This document shows, piece after piece, positions 8,136 to 15,093 of a stretch of 64,000 bases of DNA. Position numbers and translations under genes: made by a program. Positions within the stretch are counted from its first letter, which is position 1, and every line of letters begins with the position of its first letter. The notes beneath the pieces were generated by a model. That model was not told where the DNA came from, searched no databases, and saw only the letters and a list, made by a program, of their open reading frames with translations. Origin of the DNA: Bradyrhizobium sp. sGM-13. Its GTDB lineage: Bacteria > Pseudomonadota > Alphaproteobacteria > Rhizobiales > Xanthobacteraceae. The DNA lies in assembly GCF_018398875.1 (NCBI RefSeq), contig NZ_JAGWDK010000014.1:62001-126000 (forward strand). Reading direction: 5' to 3'.

Positions 8136-8403
8136 CGGCAGACGGCATGATTCTGTTGTTTCGGTCTGCCGTGAAGCGACCTTGGCCCAAGCCATGCAGC
8201 GGCCGCATCTGACGTTCGTCAGATGCATCGAGCAAAGGGAGAGCATTTCGAGCTGAATGTTTGCGAAGTGAGGCTTCGCGGCAACATCGTGCTTGATGCC
8301 CATAATCCCGTCTTGCGGCCGGGCCGCAACCTGGGCCACAGTTCGGGAAGGGCTTGGGGTAGGGCGAATGTCTGGCGGTGGACTATCCGGCGAGGACAAG
8401 GTG
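8136..8403. repeat. duplicated promoter/regulator-start segment, copy B (intact context)
   Basis: This is the second copy of the segment at 6342-6608, here in its complete setting between adhesin copy 2 and the intact LuxR gene. It holds an inverted repeat CGGCAGAC (8136-8143) / GTCTGCCG (8164-8171) in the probable adhesin 5' leader, and the 22-bp palindrome at 8205-8226. Confidence 0.9.
8205..8226. promoter_or_regulatory. 22-bp perfect palindrome, candidate LuxR-family operator (copy B)
   Basis: The sequence is identical to the palindrome at 6411-6432, with arms GCATCTGACG and CGTCAGATGC around TT. It sits 83 bases upstream of the adhesin copy 2 start and 142 bases upstream of the LuxR-family gene start, suitable for controlling one or both divergent promoters. 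Confidence 0.55.
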
Positions 8404-9504
8404 CTGGACCTTGTCGGATCGATTTACGATGCCGCGCTCGATGCGCAGCTTTGGCCGGGCGTCCTGAACAGAATTGGCGATGCCGTGGGCGGGCCGCATG
8501 TGGTGTTCGGGTTTTACGACCCGGCGAACGGCACCGTCAGCATGCATGCGCCGCGGACAGATCCGGACATCCTTCGCAGCTTTGACGACTGGTCGCCGGA
8601 AATTCCGGCCTTGCCGTGCACGGGAAACCATCGGCCCGGCGAGGTCTTTACCGGTGGGGACGTCATCTCGCGTGACGAGTTTACCAGCACCGCCTTCTAT
8701 AATGAATTGTGGCGGCCGGGCGGTTTCAGCGCCGATCCCCTGGTCACCAACCTGTTTGCCGATGGTGCGGCCTGCGGGCACATTGCGAGCCACGGACTGC
8801 TGAACCAATCGCGCCCTCACAGCAGCCAGAAACGTTTGTTCGCGGCGCTGGCGCAGCATCTCGTTCGCGCGGTCGCGCTACAGCGCCGTGTGTATCATCT
8901 GACGATCGCAAACGAGCGTGCGCTAACCGGCCTCGACGGATTGCAGCAAGGTTTTCTGCTTGTCGATGCGGAGGCACGGCCGCTGTTCGTCAATCGTGCG
9001 GCCCGGGCGCTGCTCGATAGTCGCGATGGCCTGCGGCTCGAAGCCGGCGCCTTGTCCACATCCGATGCCGACGGCGGGCGGACATTGCGCGGGCTGATCA
9101 AGTCATGCGCTGGCGATGTCAGTGCTGTAACCGGTTCTGGCGGCGAAGTCGCGCTGGCGCGTGAAGCGCGGTTGCCGCTTGACGTTGTCGTCACGCCGGT
9201 AAGGCAGGAAACGGCAACGGCCATCATCCCCTGGACTTTCTCGCAACGTGCCGTCGCGATCGTGCTCGTCTCCGATCCCGAAACGGAGATCCAGGCGCGC
9301 GTCGAAGACTTACGCCAACGGTTCGGTTTTACGCCGGCAGAGGCCGCGTTCGCGCTTGAGATCGTCAAGGGCGACGGTCGCCAGGCAGCCGCCGACAGGT
9401 TAGGCATCACCGTCGGTACGGCGCGCAGCCATTTGTCCAGTATCTTTGACAAGACGGGCTCACGTCGCCAGGCCGAACTGGTGCGGCTGCTTCTGCAAAA
9501 GTGA
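8368..9504 (+). CDS. LuxR-family transcriptional regulator
   Basis: The 378-residue protein has a large N-terminal region without recognised ligand-binding motifs, a PAS-like segment around LDGLQQGFLLVDAEARPLFVNRAARALL, and a C-terminal LuxR-type helix-turn-helix (RFGFTPAEAAFALEIVKGD, then LGITVGTARSHLSSIFDKTGSRRQAELV). This is a common layout in Bradyrhizobium. It is not a classical acyl-homoserine-lactone receptor, since the N-terminus lacks the autoinducer-domain pattern. The ATG at 8368 is chosen because its first 12 codons are conserved in the broken copy at 6573. A TTG at 8293 would add 25 residues from the repeated leader. The gene is divergent from adhesin copy 2 and probably regulates it. 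Confidence 0.85.
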   Translation: MSGGGLSGEDKVLDLVGSIYDAALDAQLWPGVLNRIGDAVGGPHVVFGFYDPANGTVSMHAPRTDPDILRSFDDWSPEIPALPCTGNHRPGEVFTGGDVISRDEFTSTAFYNELWRPGGFSADPLVTNLFADGAACGHIASHGLLNQSRPHSSQKRLFAALAQHLVRAVALQRRVYHLTIANERALTGLDGLQQGFLLVDAEARPLFVNRAARALLDSRDGLRLEAGALSTSDADGGRTLRGLIKSCAGDVSAVTGSGGEVALAREARLPLDVVVTPVRQETATAIIPWTFSQRAVAIVLVSDPETEIQARVEDLRQRFGFTPAEAAFALEIVKGDGRQAAADRLGITVGTARSHLSSIFDKTGSRRQAELVRLLLQK

Positions 9505-9560
9505 AGCGAAGCCGGGTATCTCGTTGGGTGGAACCCAAGCCGCAAACAAGCCGCAAAAAG

Positions 9561-9584
9561 AGGGCGGGCATTTCTGCCCGCCCT
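9561..9584 (-). terminator. intrinsic terminator of the DUF1236 gene
   Basis: The 10-bp stem AGGGCGGGCA/TGCCCGCCCT has a TTTC loop. On the minus strand it is followed by CTTTTT, so it terminates the DUF1236 gene. It may also end the plus-strand LuxR message, which converges here, but lacks a T-run in that direction. Confidence 0.8.
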
Positions 9585-9604
9585 GATGCTTGCGAAAGGC
9601 CGTG

Positions 9605-10417
9605 TTAGGCTTCCAGAACCGCCACGATCTCGTAGGTGTTCGGATCGACGATTACGATCTGCTCCTTGACGAGGATGTACTTATACCTGCGCCATTCCGG
9701 ATAGATCGTCACCACGCGCTCCGGCAGCGTGTGGAAGGTCACGTCGCGCGGTACCTTAGTGCCGACCGAAACCGAGAAGTTCACGTTCGTCACTGGCTGA
9801 ACGCGTGTCTCCTTGATCGCGCTGGTGATCTGGGTGCGCTGCTCGGTCGAGAGCTTGGCGCCCGCGCCGGCCTGACCTGTCGTGGTCGTTTGGTCCGCGG
9901 CTCCGCCCTGCGTCTGGGTCTGCGTGCGGTCGCGGTCCTGCTGGCCCTGGACCTTTTGGTCACGCTGCATTTGGTCACGGCCCTGGGTCGTGGTCTGGTC
10001 ACGCTGGGTGGTGCCCTGATCACGCTGGGTGGTGCCCTGATCACGCTGCATGCCTTGGCCGGTCGTCTGGCCCTTGTCGCCCTTCATGGTGCCGCGGTCC
10101 TCTTTGCCCTCGGCCTTCATGTCCTTGCCGCCCTTGCGGTCTTCGCTGCGCTGGGCCTTTTCACCGCCCATCGACTTCTGTTCGGACTCTGCACCCTTCA
10201 TGCCGGTCGTGCCGCCGGGTTCGCGCTGCTGCGCAGTCCCGGCACCGCCGCGCTCAGAAGAAGCACCGCCCCGCTCAGAAGAAGGCGCGCTCTGCTGCGC
10301 CGCCGAACCGGCCGACCCTGCGTCGCCGCGTCCCATGCCGGTGCCTTGCGCATTCGCAAAGCCGGTTCCGGCGATCAGGGCCGCCGCGGCGACCGTCATC
10401 AGAAAGCGATTACTCAT
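9605..10417 (-). CDS. DUF1236 family exported protein with low-complexity Gln/Asp/Thr-rich region
   Basis: The 270-residue protein starts MSNRFLMTVAAAALIAGTGFANAQ, a Sec signal peptide. Residues about 25-190 are low complexity: Gly/Ser/Lys-rich, then several near-identical TTQRDQG units. The C-terminal 80 residues form the conserved domain (VNFSVSVGTKVPRDVTFHTLPERVVTIYPEWRRYKYILVKE, then IVIVDPNTYEIVAVLE), recognisable as DUF1236 of Rhizobiales envelope proteins. Function is unknown; it is presumably periplasmic or surface-associated. An ATG five codons upstream is possible but lies before the signal peptide. It is monocistronic between two terminators. Confidence 0.8.
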   Translation of the reverse strand: MSNRFLMTVAAAALIAGTGFANAQGTGMGRGDAGSAGSAAQQSAPSSERGGASSERGGAGTAQQREPGGTTGMKGAESEQKSMGGEKAQRSEDRKGGKDMKAEGKEDRGTMKGDKGQTTGQGMQRDQGTTQRDQGTTQRDQTTTQGRDQMQRDQKVQGQQDRDRTQTQTQGGAADQTTTTGQAGAGAKLSTEQRTQITSAIKETRVQPVTNVNFSVSVGTKVPRDVTFHTLPERVVTIYPEWRRYKYILVKEQIVIVDPNTYEIVAVLEA

Positions 10418-10554
10418 CGAATGTCTCCTCACGTTTCTGCATTGCCCACGCCGACAACGAAAGGAATTGCCTGATGTTCCCGATAGTTGGCGGTTCCGCC
10501 GCCATTGTTTTGTGAACGTGGGATGAACCGCTGCGCCGCGTAATCCGCAACAAA

Positions 10555-10580
10555 AAAGGCCGGCTGTCGAGCCGGCCTTT
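10555..10580 (-). terminator. intrinsic terminator of the DsbA-like gene
   Basis: Stem GGCCGGCT/AGCCGGCC with GTCG loop (10558-10577) is flanked by A-runs and T-runs on both sides. It lies just after the stop codon of the minus-strand thioredoxin-fold gene, and the minus strand continues with six T. Confidence 0.85.
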
Positions 10581-10603
10581 CATTCCATGCACGAAGCGTC
10601 GCC

Positions 10604-11371
10604 TCAGCAGGTCGCCTTGCCGCAGCGGGCGTTGCTGATCTTTTCGCGTAATGCCTCGACGCCGACCGCGCCGATCACGACCTGCTTGCCGATCACGTAG
10701 CTCGGCGTGCCGTTCATGCCCATGGCCTCGGCGAGCTTGAAGTTTTCCTCGAGCGTGCTGCGCACCTCCGTGCTGTTCAGATCCTTCTCCAGCTTCGCCA
10801 TGTCGAGGCCGACTTCCTTGGCAACGGCCATCGCGCGTGCCTTGTCGGCGGCGCCGCGGCCGGTGAGGAGCTTCTGATGGAAGTCGAGATATTTCTTGCC
10901 GGTCGGATCCTGCATGCGCACGGCGACCCCGACCTGAGCGGCTTCGACCGAGCCCGCGCTCAGCACCGGAAATTCCTTGAGCACGACCTTGAGCTTCGGG
11001 TCGCTCTTCATCAGCTCCATCATGTCCAGCATCGCACGCTTGCAATAGCCGCAATTGTAATCGAAGAACTCGACGAAGGTGACGTCGCCGTCCTTGTTGC
11101 CAATCGTAACGTTGCGTGGCGAGTTGAAGATCGCATCCGCATTCTTGGCGACGCCGGCTTCGTGCTTGGCGGCTTCGGCCGCGGCCTGACGCTTGCTGAG
11201 TTCGGTCATCGCTTCCTCGAGCACCTCGGGATGCGCGATCAGGTAATTGCGGACGATGGCCTCGATGTCGCCGCGCTGGGTGTCGGTAAAACTCTGTGCG
11301 GAGGCGGACAGCGGCGCGCCGCAGAGCGCCAAAGCGAACAGTGCGGGGATGAGAAGACGGAACGAGGGCAT
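10604..11371 (-). CDS. DsbA-family thiol:disulfide oxidoreductase
   Basis: This 255-residue secreted protein begins MPSFRLLIPALFALALCGAPLSASA (signal peptide). An N-terminal helical extension (about residues 27-85) precedes a thioredoxin fold of the DsbA/ScsC-like family, with the active site FDYNCGYCKRA (Cys107, Cys110) and a cis-proline loop MNGTPSYVIG. It would act in the periplasm, making or isomerising disulfides; the extension is a feature of trimeric ScsC-like or Com1-like members. The longer reading frame to 11482 adds 37 residues before the signal peptide and is rejected. A DsbB or DsbD partner is not in the window. Confidence 0.88.
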   Translation of the reverse strand: MPSFRLLIPALFALALCGAPLSASAQSFTDTQRGDIEAIVRNYLIAHPEVLEEAMTELSKRQAAAEAAKHEAGVAKNADAIFNSPRNVTIGNKDGDVTFVEFFDYNCGYCKRAMLDMMELMKSDPKLKVVLKEFPVLSAGSVEAAQVGVAVRMQDPTGKKYLDFHQKLLTGRGAADKARAMAVAKEVGLDMAKLEKDLNSTEVRSTLEENFKLAEAMGMNGTPSYVIGKQVVIGAVGVEALREKISNARCGKATC

Positions 11372-11539
11372 CGGTAAATCCTTATGCGGCGAGTTCCCGG
11401 GCATTCTGGCTGAAGGCCGGCTTCTCGAGAATAGCTTGGTTCGGGTTGGCCAAATCGTTGATAGCGAAGTCCTTGATACCAAGTCCTTGATGGCCAGGTT
11501 TGGTGACCAAGTCCGATTATAGCCGAATGCGGCTTAATT

Positions 11540-12940
11540 CTAGTTGCCCTTCTGGCCGGGCAGTGGCTTGGTGTTCACGATGTCGTCAGCCTTGACCCAT
11601 CCTGGCGTTCCGACCGCGAAGCGTGTTTTTGCCCGTGAGGCGAGATCGCGCGCGGTCTTGCTGTCGCCGCGCAGGTAGGCGGCCTGGGCCGACGCCAGAT
11701 CGGCCTGCGCGTAATCTCCTTTTCGGCCATAGGCGATCGCAAGCTGCATATAGCCGATCGGCGCCTCGCTCTCGCGCGCTACCGCCGCGCGCAGGATGGC
11801 AATCGCCTCGTCGGTGTGGGCGTTGTTGCCGGTTGCCACGAGGGCCTGCCCAAGCATCATCTCGATGAGTGGCGCGTGGTTGGAGAGCGCTACGGCCTTG
11901 CGAAGCGGCGCGATCGCCTCCTGCGGCTTGCCGCCCTCCAGCAGCGCCTGGCCGCGCACCTCGTGGAAATAGGGATTGTTGGGCTGCTGCTGAATCAGGG
12001 CGTCGATCTGCGCGAGCGCGCTGCGCAGGTCGCCGTGCCGATAAGTCGCGATCGCATGGGCGTAGCGCGCAGGCAGGCTGTTGTTGGACAACGGATAGCG
12101 CCGGTACACAGTATCCTGCCGCTCCATGAAGGCCGAGATCTTGGCGCGCACCATGTCGTGGCGTAGCTGCAGGGCAGGGTCGTCCTTTTTATCCCAATAA
12201 GGACTCGACCGTGCCAGGTCTTCCAGCGCGGCGACGCGCTGGGCCGGCATCGGATGCGATTGAACGTAAGGGTCTGAGCCGCGCGCCGCGAACAGGCTCT
12301 CGTCGGTGAAGCGTTTGAAGGTCTCGTGCATGCCCCTGGCGGACTGGCCTGTGGCGGTCAGAAACCTGACGCCGGCCTTGTCGGCGTTCTCCTCTTGCTG
12401 ACGTACATAGGAGAGCAGGTTGCGGCGGATCATTTCTCCCGGCGCGGAAAACATCGCCGCACCGGCGTTGGCCAACCCGCTGTTGCTGCCGCCTTGCGCG
12501 CCCGCGACCATCGCGCCGGCGCCAAGCAGCATGGCGATGATCATCTGCGTCTGGGCCCGCGCCATTTCCTCGCGCATCTTGGAGAGATGGCCGCCGGCAA
12601 GATGGCCGGTTTCGTGCGCCATCACGCCGATGATCTGATTCGGTGTCTCCGACTGCATGATCGCGCCGTAGTTCACGAAGATGCGTCGACCGTCGGCAAC
12701 GAAGGCGTTGAAGACGCCTTGGTTGATGATCACCATCTGGATATTTTGTTTTTCCAGACCGGCGGCGCGCAGGATCGGCCGCGTATATTCGCGCAGCAAT
12801 TGTTCCGTCTCGGTATCGCGGAGCACCGGCGGGCCCCTGTTCTGCGCCAGCGCAGCCATCGGCGCGACGGCAAGAGCGACTGCAGTCGTCAACGTGGCCA
12901 ATTTCAGTGATTTCTTGCGTGGGGCGATGCGGAGCAGCAT
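11540..12940 (-). CDS. M48-family zinc metalloprotease with TPR repeats (BepA-like)
   Basis: This 466-residue exported protein has a signal peptide ending ALA (residue 32). The M48 peptidase domain carries the zinc motif HETGH (His109, Glu110, His113) and a downstream EENADKAG that supplies the third ligand. Its C-terminal half contains tetratricopeptide repeats (about residues 290-450). This is the architecture of BepA/YfgC, a periplasmic protease and chaperone that monitors assembly of outer-membrane proteins such as LptD. Here the active site reads HETGH rather than HExxH with Leu, which still fits HExxH. It is divergent from the aminotransferase, with 228 bases between. Confidence 0.9.
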   Translation of the reverse strand: MLLRIAPRKKSLKLATLTTAVALAVAPMAALAQNRGPPVLRDTETEQLLREYTRPILRAAGLEKQNIQMVIINQGVFNAFVADGRRIFVNYGAIMQSETPNQIIGVMAHETGHLAGGHLSKMREEMARAQTQMIIAMLLGAGAMVAGAQGGSNSGLANAGAAMFSAPGEMIRRNLLSYVRQQEENADKAGVRFLTATGQSARGMHETFKRFTDESLFAARGSDPYVQSHPMPAQRVAALEDLARSSPYWDKKDDPALQLRHDMVRAKISAFMERQDTVYRRYPLSNNSLPARYAHAIATYRHGDLRSALAQIDALIQQQPNNPYFHEVRGQALLEGGKPQEAIAPLRKAVALSNHAPLIEMMLGQALVATGNNAHTDEAIAILRAAVARESEAPIGYMQLAIAYGRKGDYAQADLASAQAAYLRGDSKTARDLASRAKTRFAVGTPGWVKADDIVNTKPLPGQKGN

Positions 12941-13168
12941 GAACAGTCTTTTGGCGATTGGCGGTGCATCCGGATTTGCCCGGACGCCGGTTCGGTTTCC
13001 GATTAGATCAGAAACGGGTCCTAATTTGTTGTTTCAACGCGTTTCTTCACCGAGCCGGTATCACTTCGCTTGAAAACGCTATAACAAGCCACCGAATACG
13101 GCCAGTCTGGGGCGCTTACCGGCTCGGGAACCCGAATTCGGACGGCGCCCGTGCAATAGCAGAGATCG

Positions 13169-14356
13169 ATGCTGGAATCGACACTTAGAGACCGCGCGAC
13201 AGCGTTGCTGACCCCCTCGGCGCGGAGCGACGTTCCGCCCTTCATGGTGATGGACGTGATGGCGGCCGCGGCCCGCATCGAAGCGGCCGGCGGCCATGTC
13301 ATTCACATGGAAGTGGGGCAACCGGCGGCGCCCGCGCCCAGAACCGCGATCGCGGCCGCGCACGCGGCGCTCGATGAGGCGCGGATCGACTACACCTCCG
13401 CACTCGGCATGCCCACGCTGCGCGCGCGGATTGCCAGGCACTACCGCGACACTTACGGCTGCGCTGTCGATACCGACCACATCGTGATCACGACCGGCTC
13501 GTCCGGTGGATTCATTCTGGCGTTCCTGTCGATGTTCGAACCGGGGGATCGCGTGGCGGTCACGGTGCCGGGTTATCCGCCCTACCGGCATATTCTGACC
13601 GCGCTCGGTTGCGAGCCGGTGCTGATCGAGACCTCGAGCGCGACGCGCCATGCTCTGACGGGAGAGGCGTTGCTGGCGGCGCACCGCAAGGCGCCGCTGA
13701 AGGGCGTGCTGGTCGGCAGCCCCGCCAATCCGACGGGAACGATGATGTCGCGCGAAGCGCTCACCGGCCTGATCAACGCGGCAGAAGGTGCGGGCATCCG
13801 CTTCATTTCCGACGAGATTTATCATGGGCTCGACTATGCGTTTCCGGCGGTGACGGCGGCGGAGCTTTCGCCGCATGCGCTCGTGATCAATTCGTTCTCG
13901 AAGTATTTCTGCATGACCGGCTGGCGGGTCGGCTGGATGGTGGTGCCGGAGTCCCTGGTGCGCCCGATCGAGCGGTTGCAGCAGAACCTGTCGATCTCGG
14001 TGCCGACGCTGTCGCAGATCGCGGCCGAAGCGGCATTCGAAGGCCGCGAAGAGATGGAGGCGATCAAGCGCGGTTATCAGGAGAACCGCCGCATCCTGAT
14101 CGAGGGATTGCCGAAGGCCGGTCTCACCAAGTTCCTGCCGGCCGATGGCGCGTTCTATCTCTACGCCGATGTTTCGGATTTCACGTCCGACAGTTTCGAG
14201 TTTGCCGGCCGCATGCTGGAGAAGGCGCATGTGGCGGCGACGCCGGGCGTCGATTTCGATCCAATCCACGGCCGCAGCTTCATTCGCTTTTCCTATGCGC
14301 GCTCGGCCGACGAGATGCGCGAAGCGGTGACGCGCATCGCGCGTTGGCTGCGATAA
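13169..14356 (+). CDS. pyridoxal-phosphate aminotransferase, class I/II
   Basis: The 395-residue protein has the fold-type I aminotransferase motifs: SSGGFILAF at the phosphate-binding turn, SPANPTGTMM, DEIYHGL (aspartate contacting the pyridine ring), NSFSKYFCMTGWRVGW with the PLP-binding lysine, and a C-terminal RFSYARS with the substrate-carboxylate arginine. Substrate cannot be assigned; AspC-like or valine/alanine-type enzymes are closest in pattern. BioY follows 55 bases downstream on the same strand, but a link to biotin metabolism is only suggested by adjacency; the protein is not recognisably BioA or BioF. Confidence 0.88.
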   Translation: MLESTLRDRATALLTPSARSDVPPFMVMDVMAAAARIEAAGGHVIHMEVGQPAAPAPRTAIAAAHAALDEARIDYTSALGMPTLRARIARHYRDTYGCAVDTDHIVITTGSSGGFILAFLSMFEPGDRVAVTVPGYPPYRHILTALGCEPVLIETSSATRHALTGEALLAAHRKAPLKGVLVGSPANPTGTMMSREALTGLINAAEGAGIRFISDEIYHGLDYAFPAVTAAELSPHALVINSFSKYFCMTGWRVGWMVVPESLVRPIERLQQNLSISVPTLSQIAAEAAFEGREEMEAIKRGYQENRRILIEGLPKAGLTKFLPADGAFYLYADVSDFTSDSFEFAGRMLEKAHVAATPGVDFDPIHGRSFIRFSYARSADEMREAVTRIARWLR

Positions 14357-14411
14357 TATCTCCAGCCCGTCACACCCCTCATCCGCACCTATAACCAACC
14401 GGGAGCTATCC

Positions 14412-15026
14412 GTGTCCAGAACCATGACTGAAACCGTCGCGCCATCGCATTTCCCGCTCGCCGCGCTGCTGTGGCCGCATCGTGCCGATGGATCGTCGGG
14501 CCTGTTGCGCAGCGTGATCCTGGTCGCGCTGGGAACGGCGCTGCTGACCTTGTCGGCGAAGGTCAATCTGCCGTTGCCCTACGTGCCGATGACACTGCAG
14601 ACGCTGGTCGTGCTGGTGATCGGCGCAGCCTATGGCTGGCGGCTCGGCAGCGCTACCCTCGTAGCTTATCTGGCGGAGGGAGCGATCGGATTTCCGGTAT
14701 TCGCGGGCCCGGTCGGCGGCCTCGCGCCGTTCGTTGGTCCGACGGCCGGATATCTCTTTGGCTTCGTAGCAGCGGCCTTCGTGACGGGATGGTTGAGCGA
14801 GCGTGGCTGGGACCGATCGGTGCTCCGGCTATTCGTGGCGATGGCGTTCGGGCACATTCTCATTCTTGCCGCCGGATTTGGTTGGCTTGCATTCGGCATG
14901 AAGCTCGGCTTCGAAAAGGCGTGGCTGGTCGGCATTGTGCCATTCATCGCGGCATCGCTGATCAAGAACGCGCTCGGCGCGGCTCTCGTGCCGGCGATCC
15001 GACGGATTTTCGATCCGCGCGGTTAA
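14412..15026 (+). CDS. bioY: BioY-family biotin transporter substrate-binding subunit
   Basis: This 204-residue, very hydrophobic protein has six predicted membrane segments and the BioY signature region: LPLPYVPMTLQTLVVLVIGAAYG, then YLAEGAIGFPVFAG and GPTAGYLFGF. BioY is the S-component of an ECF-type biotin importer and can work alone in some bacteria; no bioM or bioN ATPase/T-component is nearby. The start is GTG at 14412, preceded by GGGAG. No convincing BioR operator was found upstream. The gene ends before a strong bidirectional terminator shared with the convergent rne gene. Confidence 0.93.
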   Translation: MSRTMTETVAPSHFPLAALLWPHRADGSSGLLRSVILVALGTALLTLSAKVNLPLPYVPMTLQTLVVLVIGAAYGWRLGSATLVAYLAEGAIGFPVFAGPVGGLAPFVGPTAGYLFGFVAAAFVTGWLSERGWDRSVLRLFVAMAFGHILILAAGFGWLAFGMKLGFEKAWLVGIVPFIAASLIKNALGAALVPAIRRIFDPRG

Positions 15027-15045
15027 GCCATCGCACCAGACAACA

Positions 15046-15075
15046 AAAACCGCCCGGTTTTCGCCGGGCGGTTTT
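15046..15075. terminator. bidirectional intrinsic terminator between bioY and rne
   Basis: Stem AAAACCGCCCGG (15046-15057) pairs with CCGGGCGGTTTT (15064-15075) around the loop TTTTCG. T-runs follow on the plus strand and the A-run gives T on the minus strand, so it can end both convergent transcripts. Confidence 0.9.
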
Positions 15076-15093
15076 CTTTTTGGGTTCGATTCC

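Noticed and set aside
14357..14411. A BioR-type operator before bioY
   Set aside because: The AT-rich palindrome GATAATATC at the aminotransferase stop does not match the usual BioR site, so no claim is made.
13079..14566. A 495-codon minus-strand open frame over the aminotransferase gene
   Set aside because: Antisense shadow; the plus-strand protein has all PLP-enzyme motifs.
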